Origin: Deltaproteobacteria bacterium
GTDB taxonomy: Bacteria > Desulfobacterota > DAOWOC01
Reading direction: 5' to 3'
Assembly (NCBI GenBank): GCA_030642225.1
Contig: DAOWOC010000045.1
Span: forward strand, 1 to 7,119
Length of the DNA stretch: 7,119 bases
The translations under genes were made by a program, and so were the position numbers. This document shows positions 1-6,624 of the stretch, in pieces (the first letter of the stretch is position 1; the number at the start of each line of letters is the position of its first letter). Under the pieces are notes generated by a model. The model was not told where the DNA came from. It did no database searches and worked only from the letters and a program-made list of their open reading frames with translations.

Positions 1-27
1 GTAAAAAATATTGGCATATATAATATC

Positions 28-98
28 TGTCAATTGCTGAAATTATTCTCAAATCTCATAATAATATTGTGTAAAAATAATTACTTATATTGTCAATT
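28..98 (+). repeat. spaced direct repeat TGTCAATT upstream of first gene
   Basis: The octamer TGTCAATT occurs at 28-35 and again at 91-98, 63 bp apart (six helical turns), in the region before the kinase-like gene. Two same-face copies could be binding half-sites of a regulator, and the first copy overlaps the candidate -35 box. The sequence is AT-rich and short, so chance is a serious alternative. Confidence 0.2.
34..62 (+). promoter_or_regulatory. possible sigma-70-type promoter, weak
   Basis: A TTGCTG box at 34-39 is followed after 17 bp by CATAAT at 57-62. The second box matches the TATAAT consensus in 5 of 6 bases and the first keeps only the TTG. The spacing is ideal and the site lies about 120 bp before the kinase-like gene, the first gene of a probable two-gene operon. 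The whole region is so AT-rich that such matches arise by chance; another TATAAT at 19-24 has no partner inside the window. Confidence 0.2.
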
Positions 99-167
99 CA
101 TTATTATTTCATATGGCACAAGGTTTGCTGAATTTAAAAATCAGAAGGATTAATCCGGTAATTAAAA

Positions 168-174
168 AAGGAGA
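168..174 (+). promoter_or_regulatory. ribosome binding site that sets the start of the kinase-like gene
   Basis: AAGGAGA lies 7 bases before the ATG at 182. This is a near-perfect Shine-Dalgarno sequence at ideal spacing. It decides for the start at 182 over the in-frame ATG at 113, which is preceded only by AT-rich sequence without purine-rich complementarity. Confidence 0.8.
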
Positions 175-181
175 CAAAATC

Positions 182-937
182 ATGAGCGTAAATGTTGAAA
201 ACAAAATATATTCGCCCGGGATGTATACAAAAAAAAGGATAGAAGCCTCTGTTTTGGCTGATCAGTATCTGAAGCAACTTGATAAAATAAATGCTAAAAA
301 ACAAAATATGCTCCAAAAACCGCCTGTTATTTGTTTTTCACGCAAGATAGGCGTAGGAGCGCTTGAAATAGCAGACATACTTTCCGAGATGATTGGTTTT
401 AGGGTTATAGACCGTGAGCTAGTGGAATTTATTGCAACTAAAGCGAACCTTAGTGAAAGGACAGTGGCCATATTTGATGAAAAGTATCCAGGATATATGA
501 GCGAACTTTTAAACATGGCCTTTGGAGAAAAATCTTTTATCAAGAGTGACTATTCAAGGCTTCTATTCAGGGCATTTATTGCCATGACAGGCATTGAACC
601 AGCAATTATTGTCGGCAGGGGGGCACATCTTGTCATAGATAGAGAAAGGGTCCTGGCCGTCAGATTTATTTGCTCTATGGAAAAAAGGATACAGTATCTT
701 GCAAACATTCTTAATGAACCCAAACAACAGATTGAAAAGAACATTGATCAGCTTGACAAAGAACAAAGAGCTTTTTTTAAAGAAGTCTACGGAAAAAAAG
801 ATGCTTCCCCTTATGAATTTGATATAGTTATAAATTGTGATTATATTACAGAACCAAAATGTGCAGCAGCAATAGTAGCCGCGGCCCTGGAAGCAAAATA
901 CGGTGATAAAATTAAAAAATATATAAACAAGAGATAA
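182..937 (+). CDS. cytidylate kinase-like family protein (PF13189 type), possibly non-catalytic
   Basis: A soluble P-loop protein of 251 residues resembling the cytidylate kinase-like family. Family landmarks in order are: SRKIGVGA at 53-60, in the position of the usual SRxxGSGG loop; IDREL at 76-80; FDEKYPG at 98-104; VGRGAHLVI at 144-152; the EKR of the lid-like helix at 167-169; LDKEQRAFF at 191-199; and DIVINCD at 214-220. Classical CMP kinases use a GxxGxGKS loop to hold phosphate. This family usually has GSGGRE, and here the loop reads GVGALE, so both the lysine and the family's usual arginine are absent. Nucleotide phosphorylation is therefore doubtful, and a sensor or adaptor role is possible (inference). 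Residues 1-45 form a charged N-terminal extension. There is no signal peptide or membrane segment. A good ribosome site fixes the start. The sensor kinase gene follows after 35 bp with no terminator between, so the two are probably co-transcribed. It should not be named cmk. Confidence 0.85.
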   Translation: MSVNVENKIYSPGMYTKKRIEASVLADQYLKQLDKINAKKQNMLQKPPVICFSRKIGVGALEIADILSEMIGFRVIDRELVEFIATKANLSERTVAIFDEKYPGYMSELLNMAFGEKSFIKSDYSRLLFRAFIAMTGIEPAIIVGRGAHLVIDRERVLAVRFICSMEKRIQYLANILNEPKQQIEKNIDQLDKEQRAFFKEVYGKKDASPYEFDIVINCDYITEPKCAAAIVAAALEAKYGDKIKKYINKR

Positions 938-972
938 TGCCCGGGATATAAACCCATAAGGGACATTAAATA

Positions 973-2241
973 ATGCTGATAAAAAATAAATATATTTCAA
1001 TCCCGTTTGATGAATCAAAGCTTAAACAAAGAAATATTGAGCTGGCATTTATCCTTGAAATGAGCAATTTTTTATCCGCTGATATGAATCTTAAGAATTT
1101 ACTTCAAGGCGCCTTGTCAAAAGTTTTAAAACATTTTGATTTAGATGCCGGGCGAATTTATCTTATAGATAAAAAAAGAGTTTTTTTGAATCTCGTTGCC
1201 TATGAGGGACTTAAACCTGAAGGTCTGGAAAAAATCAATATAAAAGAGGGCTTTTCAGGCAGGTCGGTGGATACAAAAACATTTATTGCCCAACATGTCT
1301 CCGAGCTGGAAGATAAAAAAAGAGTAGCCCTGTTAGAGGGAAAAGGCTTTAAAATAATTATTTGTGTGCCCCTGATTGTAATGGGCAAGGTATACGGGGT
1401 AATGAATCTCGCATCAAAAAAAATTTTAAAATTATCATATCAAAATATTGATCTGTTAATGGCCATTGGTAATCAGATTGCGATAGCAGCGAATAATATA
1501 TTACTTTACGAAGACCTGAACCGCAAAATTATTGATATTAACGAAAAAAAGGAGATGATTGAATTTTTTGCCTATTCCGTATCGCATGATCTCAAAAATC
1601 CGGCAATAGGTATTTATGGCTTTACCAAACGTCTTTATGATAAATTTGAAAATATTATGGATGAAAAAGCCGAGCTCTATTGTAACCAAATTTTAAAATC
1701 AGCTGAGCACATTGTGTCACTTCTGGAAGAAATTAATACATTTATCACAACCAAGGAGGTGCCTTTAAATCTTGAAAAATTCAATGTTAAAGCGGTTATT
1801 AAAGAAGTTAGAAATGGATTTGAAGATTTATTGAAAAAACGCCATATCAAGTGGCTGGAACCTGATAATATGCCTGAAATAACAGGAGACAAATCAGCTT
1901 TTTTCAGAATTTTTCAGAATTTTACAGATAATACCCTTAAATATGGCGGCGAAAATTTGAGTAAAATAACCATAGGATATAAACAAGATCAAAAAAATCA
2001 TATTTTTTCCTTTAATGATAACGGTATTGGAATAAAACAAGAGGCAAAAGAAAAAATATTTGGATTGTTTCAACGGGATGATACCTCAAAAGGGATCATG
2101 GGCTCGGGCCTGGGACTCGCAATTGTCAAGGAAATTGCTGAGAGGCATAACGGCCATGTGTGGATAGATAAAAATACAATAAAAGGAGTAACCTTTTATC
2201 TTTCCATACCCAAAAAAATTAAGATTAAACAGCAGACATAA
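973..2241 (+). CDS. cytoplasmic GAF-domain sensor histidine kinase
   Basis: A two-component sensor kinase of 422 residues that should autophosphorylate on histidine and pass phosphate to a response regulator. Residues 25-175 look like a GAF domain, including the IIICVPLIVMGKVYGVMNL strand at 128-146 that is typical of this fold. A short helix leads to the dimerisation domain, where SVSHDLKNP (202-210) carries the phospho-acceptor His205. The ATPase domain has an N box with Asn316 and Asn320 (QNFTDNTLKY), a G1 box DNGIGI at 349-354, an F box IFGLFQR at 362-368, and a G2 box GSGLGLA at 377-383. All catalytic boxes look intact. There is no transmembrane segment, so the signal is probably intracellular; the GAF ligand cannot be read from the sequence. 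A TAAGGGA ribosome site ends 9 bases before the ATG. The gene lies 35 bp after the kinase-like gene, suggesting shared transcription. No response regulator lies in the window, so it is orphan here. Confidence 0.95.
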   Translation: MLIKNKYISIPFDESKLKQRNIELAFILEMSNFLSADMNLKNLLQGALSKVLKHFDLDAGRIYLIDKKRVFLNLVAYEGLKPEGLEKINIKEGFSGRSVDTKTFIAQHVSELEDKKRVALLEGKGFKIIICVPLIVMGKVYGVMNLASKKILKLSYQNIDLLMAIGNQIAIAANNILLYEDLNRKIIDINEKKEMIEFFAYSVSHDLKNPAIGIYGFTKRLYDKFENIMDEKAELYCNQILKSAEHIVSLLEEINTFITTKEVPLNLEKFNVKAVIKEVRNGFEDLLKKRHIKWLEPDNMPEITGDKSAFFRIFQNFTDNTLKYGGENLSKITIGYKQDQKNHIFSFNDNGIGIKQEAKEKIFGLFQRDDTSKGIMGSGLGLAIVKEIAERHNGHVWIDKNTIKGVTFYLSIPKKIKIKQQT

Positions 2242-2362
2242 AGAAATAAATTTAACTTATGCGCCAGTTATAAACCCTGAATACATCAAATTTTACCAAT
2301 ACATTTTCAGGCACTTCTTGTATTAAAAGACAATTTAGGTTAATAAAAGTCCTCACAAATAA

Positions 2363-2389
2363 AAAGCCTGGTCATAATGATCAGGCTTT
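2363..2389 (+). terminator. 12-bp hairpin, terminator or attenuator between histidine kinase and radical SAM genes
   Basis: AAAGCCTGGTCA at 2363-2374 pairs with TGATCAGGCTTT at 2378-2389 around a 3-base TAA loop, giving 12 pairs with a single G-T wobble. On the plus strand it is preceded by an A run and followed by TTTGGTTATT, an interrupted U tract. On the minus strand the stem runs into TTTTTATTT, a better U tract. It probably ends the upstream two-gene operon, possibly bidirectionally. It ends only 12 bases before the ribosome site of the radical SAM gene, so it could also act as an attenuator in that gene's leader. Confidence 0.6.
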
Positions 2390-2401
2390 GGTTATTGAAT
2401 C

Positions 2402-2408
2402 AAGGTGG
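2402..2408 (+). promoter_or_regulatory. ribosome binding site that sets the start of the radical SAM gene
   Basis: AAGGTGG lies 6 bases before the ATG at 2415. It rules against the in-frame TTG at 2388, which sits inside the right arm of the hairpin and has no ribosome site. Confidence 0.7.
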
Positions 2409-2414
2409 ATTAAT

Positions 2415-4895
2415 ATGGATTCTGACTGGCTGATTGGGGTTAATAAACCTTCACGCTATACCGGATGCGAGATAAACTCTATTAACAAAGAACCGGAACA
2501 GGTGCGTGCCAGAATCGCACTGGCTTTCCCCGATGTTTATGAGGTGGGGATGTCCCACCTTGGATTGAGGATCCTTTACCATGTCATAAACAATCACGTT
2601 GATTTTTGGGCGGAACGAGTATTTGCACCATGGCCTGATGCTGAACAACAGATGACCGCAAGAAATATCCCTCTTTCAACGCTGGAATCAGGCACACCGC
2701 TTTACAAAATAGATGTTATTGGATTCAGCCTTCAATATGAACTCTCCTATTCCAATATACTTACAATGTTAAAACTTGGAGGAATACCGCTTTTTTCAAA
2801 AGACAGGGATAAAACAACCCCCCTTATAATTGCCGGAGGTCCCTGCGCATTTAATCCTGAACCACTTGCCCCTTTTCTTGATGCCGTTGTCCTTGGGGAT
2901 GGAGAGGATGTTATAATTGAAATTATGAACATCATTGCCGACTGGCGTAAATCTCATGGAAGTAGGCAGGAAATATTGTATGCCCTGTCAGGGATAAATG
3001 GGGTTTATGTCCCTTGTTTTTACAATGTACATTATTTAAAAAACGGCAAGATTGATTGTATGGAACCTTTGCACAATGCCCCTGAAAAAATCTGCAAGCG
3101 TATTATATCAGATATTGACAATGCCCCTTTTCCTGATGCTCAGGTCGTAAGTACCGCAAGACTTGTACATGACAGACTTGGCGTTGAGATTACAAGAGGG
3201 TGCACAAGGGGGTGCCGTTTTTGCCAGGCAGGATATTTATACCGGCCTGTAAGAGAACGTTCCCCCAAGAAGATAATTGATTTGATAGAATCAAGCCTTG
3301 GGCTTACGGGCTTTGAGGAAATTTCTCTTCTTTCCTTAAGCGCAGGTGATTACTGCTCTATTGAGCCTTTAATAATCGCCCTGATGAAAAGTCTGTCACC
3401 AAGACGAATAGCCCTGTCCCTCCCTTCCATGAGGGTCGGGACGTTGTCTGAAAAGCTTATGGATGAAATCGCCAAGGTTCGTCACACAGGTTTTACCCTT
3501 GCCCCGGAAGCCGCCACATGGCGTCTGCGGCAGGTTATCAATAAAGATATCAACACACAGGATCTTCTTGAGACATCAGAACAAATCTTTAAACGCGGTT
3601 GGCGGATTATTAAACTTTATTTTATGATAGGTCTTCCAACAGAAACACGGGAAGATGTTGAGGCCATTGCCGATTTGGCACATAAAGTCCTCTTCGCCGG
3701 TGATGGTAAGAAAAAAGGACGTAAGATTAATGTAAGTGTCTCGTCATTTGTTCCAAAGGCGCATACACCCTTCCAGTGGCAACCCCAAATCAGGCTCAAT
3801 GAAATCATAACATACCATAACCTGTTAAGAGATCGTCTTTCAGGAAAACATATTCAACTTAAATGGCATACTCCGCGCCAGTCTATGCTGGAAGGCGTTT
3901 TTGCAAGGGGTGACAGAAGGCTGTCAAAGGTCATTTATCACGCTCAGGCCATGGGATGCCGTTTCGATGGTTGGACAGAGCTATTTAATCAAACGCTTTG
4001 GGACTCGGCTTTTGTAAAAACAGGCTTGGACCCTGACTGGTACAGACACAGGCATCGTTCTATGGATGAGGTATTTCCATGGGATCATCTTTCAACCGGG
4101 GTTTTAAAATCATATCTTATCAAAGAGGCTGATAAATCACTGAAGCCTGAAATCACACAAGATTGCAGAGAAAAATGTACTAAATGCGGGGTGTGCGATG
4201 ATAAAATCAGACCCATTATCCATCCTCCGGCAGATTTAAAATTTCGTATCAATCATAATAAAAAAGAAACTGTTCAGGGTCAAAGTCTGAAATATATTAC
4301 AAGATACTCCAAAAAAGGTGTTTTCAGATTTACCGGACATCTTGAAATAATAGCATTAATACAGAGGGCGATACGAAGGGCAGGTCTTCCTGTTGTTTAC
4401 AGCCAGGGATTTCATCCAAAACCAAGGCTGCAATTTTCCCAGGCGCTTTCAGCAGGGATTGAGAGCGAAAATGAATTTTGGATTATGGAGTTAATTGATG
4501 AAATTGATATTGAAAAGGTTATTTTTGACCTGAATTCTTTTTTGCCAAAAGGCTTTAAAATAATAGGAATATCACCAATAACAGACCGTAAAAATCTGAT
4601 TGAAGATGAGATTGAATATATTATAAAATTTACAAATATCATTCAGGCTGAAAGCATTGTTCAGGATTTTAACAATTCTGAACAAAAATTGATTACAGTA
4701 GAAAAAAAGAACAAAAAGATAGAGATCAATCTCAAAGAAATAATAACACTTCTCAGATATGAAACAGTCGGCATAAGGTTGAGGCTGCGCATTACTCAAG
4801 GCAAATCAGCCAATATTTATGATATTTTAAAACGAATTTTTTCCCTTAAAAATAAGGAAGGGGTTCGTATAAGAAAGGTAAAGATAACTGTTTAG
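2415..4895 (+). CDS. radical SAM protein (TIGR03960 type) fused to C-terminal DUF2344 domain
   Basis: An 826-residue protein of the widespread but uncharacterised family in which a YgiQ-like radical SAM protein is fused to a radical-SAM-linked domain (TIGR03936/DUF2344). Residues 30-200 form the N-terminal region that resembles the cobalamin-binding half of B12 radical SAM proteins, but I see no DxHxxG cobalamin motif. The radical SAM core spans about 255-480. Its 4Fe-4S motif CX3CX2C is Cys263, Cys267, Cys270 in EITRGCTRGCRFCQAG, where the cluster would cleave S-adenosylmethionine. LAPEAATWRLRQVINK at 362-377 and FVPKAHTPFQW at 445-455 are further family signatures. A CX3CX2CX2C cluster (Cys584, 588, 591, 594) could hold an extra metal or Fe-S centre. 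DUF2344 follows from about 625, with FRFTGHLEII, RAIRRAGLPV and YSQGFHPKPRLQFSQALS. No signal peptide is present. In many genomes the family neighbours ribonuclease E/G, hinting at RNA modification, but no such gene is in this window. The substrate is unknown. Confidence 0.93.
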   Translation: MDSDWLIGVNKPSRYTGCEINSINKEPEQVRARIALAFPDVYEVGMSHLGLRILYHVINNHVDFWAERVFAPWPDAEQQMTARNIPLSTLESGTPLYKIDVIGFSLQYELSYSNILTMLKLGGIPLFSKDRDKTTPLIIAGGPCAFNPEPLAPFLDAVVLGDGEDVIIEIMNIIADWRKSHGSRQEILYALSGINGVYVPCFYNVHYLKNGKIDCMEPLHNAPEKICKRIISDIDNAPFPDAQVVSTARLVHDRLGVEITRGCTRGCRFCQAGYLYRPVRERSPKKIIDLIESSLGLTGFEEISLLSLSAGDYCSIEPLIIALMKSLSPRRIALSLPSMRVGTLSEKLMDEIAKVRHTGFTLAPEAATWRLRQVINKDINTQDLLETSEQIFKRGWRIIKLYFMIGLPTETREDVEAIADLAHKVLFAGDGKKKGRKINVSVSSFVPKAHTPFQWQPQIRLNEIITYHNLLRDRLSGKHIQLKWHTPRQSMLEGVFARGDRRLSKVIYHAQAMGCRFDGWTELFNQTLWDSAFVKTGLDPDWYRHRHRSMDEVFPWDHLSTGVLKSYLIKEADKSLKPEITQDCREKCTKCGVCDDKIRPIIHPPADLKFRINHNKKETVQGQSLKYITRYSKKGVFRFTGHLEIIALIQRAIRRAGLPVVYSQGFHPKPRLQFSQALSAGIESENEFWIMELIDEIDIEKVIFDLNSFLPKGFKIIGISPITDRKNLIEDEIEYIIKFTNIIQAESIVQDFNNSEQKLITVEKKNKKIEINLKEIITLLRYETVGIRLRLRITQGKSANIYDILKRIFSLKNKEGVRIRKVKITV

Positions 4896-4920
4896 ATGGG
4901 AGACCAGCCTGGCACCTTGG

Positions 4921-4946
4921 CCCATACACCTTATTACAGGTATGGG
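4921..4946. other. weak hairpin in the convergent intergenic gap
   Basis: CCCATAC at 4921-4927 can pair with GTATGGG at 4940-4946, giving 7 pairs around a 12-base loop. An eighth pair is possible with a bulged A. No U tract follows on either strand, so it is not a clear intrinsic terminator. It lies between the ends of two convergent genes, where it could still help stop or protect both transcripts. I see no better terminator in this 97-bp gap. Confidence 0.35.
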
Positions 4947-4992
4947 GGAAAATATAAATTAATCTCTTTTGCAGTATAGCCGATTTAATCCC

Positions 4993-6603
4993 TTATGAAA
5001 TCAGTATAACGGTATCTTCAGGTATCTCTATACCAAAGGCCATACGAATCTCATCCTGATTACATTCAATTATTTTAAAGGTCTTTTTCAGTTCTTTATT
5101 TTCATGTTTTTCAGCATGCTGTAACTTAATATTACCAAGCTTCATGTCGAGAATTAATGATGATATTATTTTATTTGCATTGTCCTCACTGATATCAACC
5201 AAGATTAATTCCGGCCTATTCAAAAGGCTCATGCCTTTTGTTATGGCATATGCAGGAATAATATCCTTTTTATATATCAGGTCAATACCATCTGCTACAC
5301 TTTGTTGAGAAGATTCCATATTTAAAATATGATTGGCATTTTTATTATTTGTTAATTCTTCTTTTTTATCCTCATTCTTTTCATCAGGAAAAATAAAAGA
5401 TGCATCAGACAGATTTATACTCTCTATAATTTCATTATCAGAAATTTCCTTGATATCAGTAAACTCCGGCTGGCTATCATCATCCTGACTATTATCATTA
5501 TTATCTAATGGTTCCTTAGATAAGCCAACCAGTGAATAATCATCATTATCTAAAATCATTTCCGTGGAGATATCATCGATAATATGCGCCTTTGATTTTG
5601 AGTGCATTTTAATAACAAAACCGCTGGCAAGCAGTCCCAAAAGAATTTTCTTTACAGCAAATGCGCTGAAATCACTTATCTCTATCAATTGTTTTATTGT
5701 ATTTCTATTATTCAACATCAACAGGATATTTGTTTCATTTGCTCTCAACATTGGTTTTTCTTTGCTTAAAATTGGTGCCTGGCCAAGAATAAATCTGTCA
5801 TCAAGGATATTCTTGTAAGGAGTTAAATCATCAATTCGGCGTACTGCCATAATTATCAAATCAGCAGGTAATAAATCCAGTATAACCATGTCTCCGAATT
5901 GTATCTGATGTTCAGTAAAAGTGGTGGCTCCTGTATCCAAATAAAAAAAGGAACATGCAAGCTCTATGATCTGTTTTGTAAGATTATCTTTTAGCTCTGC
6001 CTCGGTCAGATATCCTTTTTTAACAAGTATTTCTCCAATAGGCTGCTTGTTTTCCTTGGAATCAATTAAAATTTCATATAATTCGTTTTGAGGGACTAAT
6101 TTTTTTTTCTCAAGGATTTCCCCTATCATGGAGGGTTTATTCTTTGAGGAAGCATGGATTAAACGTCCGTTCTGAAAACTCAGATCACCTTTTATGTCTC
6201 TGTTTTCTATGGAAAGAGTCCCGCTTTTTTCCTGATCCTGTATCCAGAGAAGGCTGGATGAAAAATCCAGCAGGCCAAGTTCACCTGTTTGGATAGCCGG
6301 TGTCTCGGATTTTTCAATAACTTTAATCTTAAATTTGGATATCTTAATGATATCCCCTGTCTTTATTTGTATTTTTTTTATTTTTTTTCCATTAACTAAA
6401 ACACCATTTTTACTTTCAAGATCAGCAATAAAAAAATGATCATTATTATAATAAATCATGGCATGACTTCTGCTGACTTGAGGTAAATCTATCCAGAAAT
6501 CATTTAATTTACCCCTGCCTATATTTGTAGGGCGATCTTTTGAAAGCTTTACAACCGTGCCGTCCTCTCCTTCAAGAAAAAGTTGTATTATCTCTTTTTT
6601 CAT
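4993..6603 (-). CDS. FHA domain protein with PATAN/DUF4388 and MshEN-like repeats
   Basis: A soluble signalling scaffold of 536 residues. Residues 5-96 form an FHA domain that binds phosphothreonine peptides, with the landmarks IGRG (28-31), SRSHA (44-48) and SKNGVLVNG (64-72) all intact. Residues 107-155 begin a PATAN/DUF4388 domain, with GELGLLDFSSSLLWI, the SGTLSIE strand and the FQNGRLIHA turn. Residues 159-182 and 188-211 are two helical repeats like the MshEN/GspE N-terminal motif. Residues 245-335 look alpha-helical and may be a winged-helix-like segment (LLMLNNRNTIKQLIEIS). Residues 341-425 are a disordered acidic linker rich in D, N, E and S. Residues 435-536 form a small domain I do not recognise, with RPELILVDIS at 463-472. 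There is no enzyme motif, signal peptide or membrane segment. The FHA domain implies a Ser/Thr kinase partner, none of which is in the window. It lies 21 bp after the GGDEF-like gene and is probably co-transcribed with it. No other Met occurs before residue 49, so the start is firm. Confidence 0.88.
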   Translation of the reverse strand: MKKEIIQLFLEGEDGTVVKLSKDRPTNIGRGKLNDFWIDLPQVSRSHAMIYYNNDHFFIADLESKNGVLVNGKKIKKIQIKTGDIIKISKFKIKVIEKSETPAIQTGELGLLDFSSSLLWIQDQEKSGTLSIENRDIKGDLSFQNGRLIHASSKNKPSMIGEILEKKKLVPQNELYEILIDSKENKQPIGEILVKKGYLTEAELKDNLTKQIIELACSFFYLDTGATTFTEHQIQFGDMVILDLLPADLIIMAVRRIDDLTPYKNILDDRFILGQAPILSKEKPMLRANETNILLMLNNRNTIKQLIEISDFSAFAVKKILLGLLASGFVIKMHSKSKAHIIDDISTEMILDNDDYSLVGLSKEPLDNNDNSQDDDSQPEFTDIKEISDNEIIESINLSDASFIFPDEKNEDKKEELTNNKNANHILNMESSQQSVADGIDLIYKKDIIPAYAITKGMSLLNRPELILVDISEDNANKIISSLILDMKLGNIKLQHAEKHENKELKKTFKIIECNQDEIRMAFGIEIPEDTVILIS

Positions 6604-6609
6604 TAAGTA

Positions 6610-6615
6610 CCCCCC
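6610..6615 (-). promoter_or_regulatory. unusual all-G ribosome binding site of the FHA gene
   Basis: On the minus strand a run of six G sits 6 bases before the ATG at 6603, in place of a normal AGGAGG. It can still pair with the CCUCC of 16S rRNA through G-C and G-U pairs. It is the only purine tract in the 21-bp gap. A G6 run is also prone to slippage, which could tune translation strength. Confidence 0.5.
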
Positions 6616-6624
6616 ATAAATAAA

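Noticed and set aside
11..38. Possible sigma-54 promoter from TTGGCA and TTGCT
   Set aside because: The spacing between the GG and GC elements is far from the fixed -24/-12 distance.
113..181. In-frame upstream ATG start for the kinase-like gene, adding 23 residues
   Set aside because: No ribosome site precedes it, the added residues do not resemble the family, and the ATG at 182 has a near-perfect AAGGAGA at ideal spacing.
563..1018. 151-codon open frame on the minus strand
   Set aside because: It is antisense to the kinase-like gene, spans the start of the next gene, is rich in F, Y, I and C as expected of an AT-rich shadow frame, and shows no ribosome site or family signature.
2276..2312. 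CCTGAA / TTCAGG inverted repeat in the gap after the histidine kinase
   Set aside because: Only 6 pairs around a loop of over 20 bases, so not distinguishable from chance and not terminator-like.
2388..2414. TTG start for the radical SAM gene, adding 9 residues
   Set aside because: The TTG lies in the right arm of the hairpin without a ribosome site, whereas the ATG at 2415 has AAGGTGG 6 bases before it.
5564..5818. 84-codon open frame on the plus strand inside the FHA gene
   Set aside because: It is antisense to a well-supported coding region, with low-complexity hydrophobic content and no recognisable motif.
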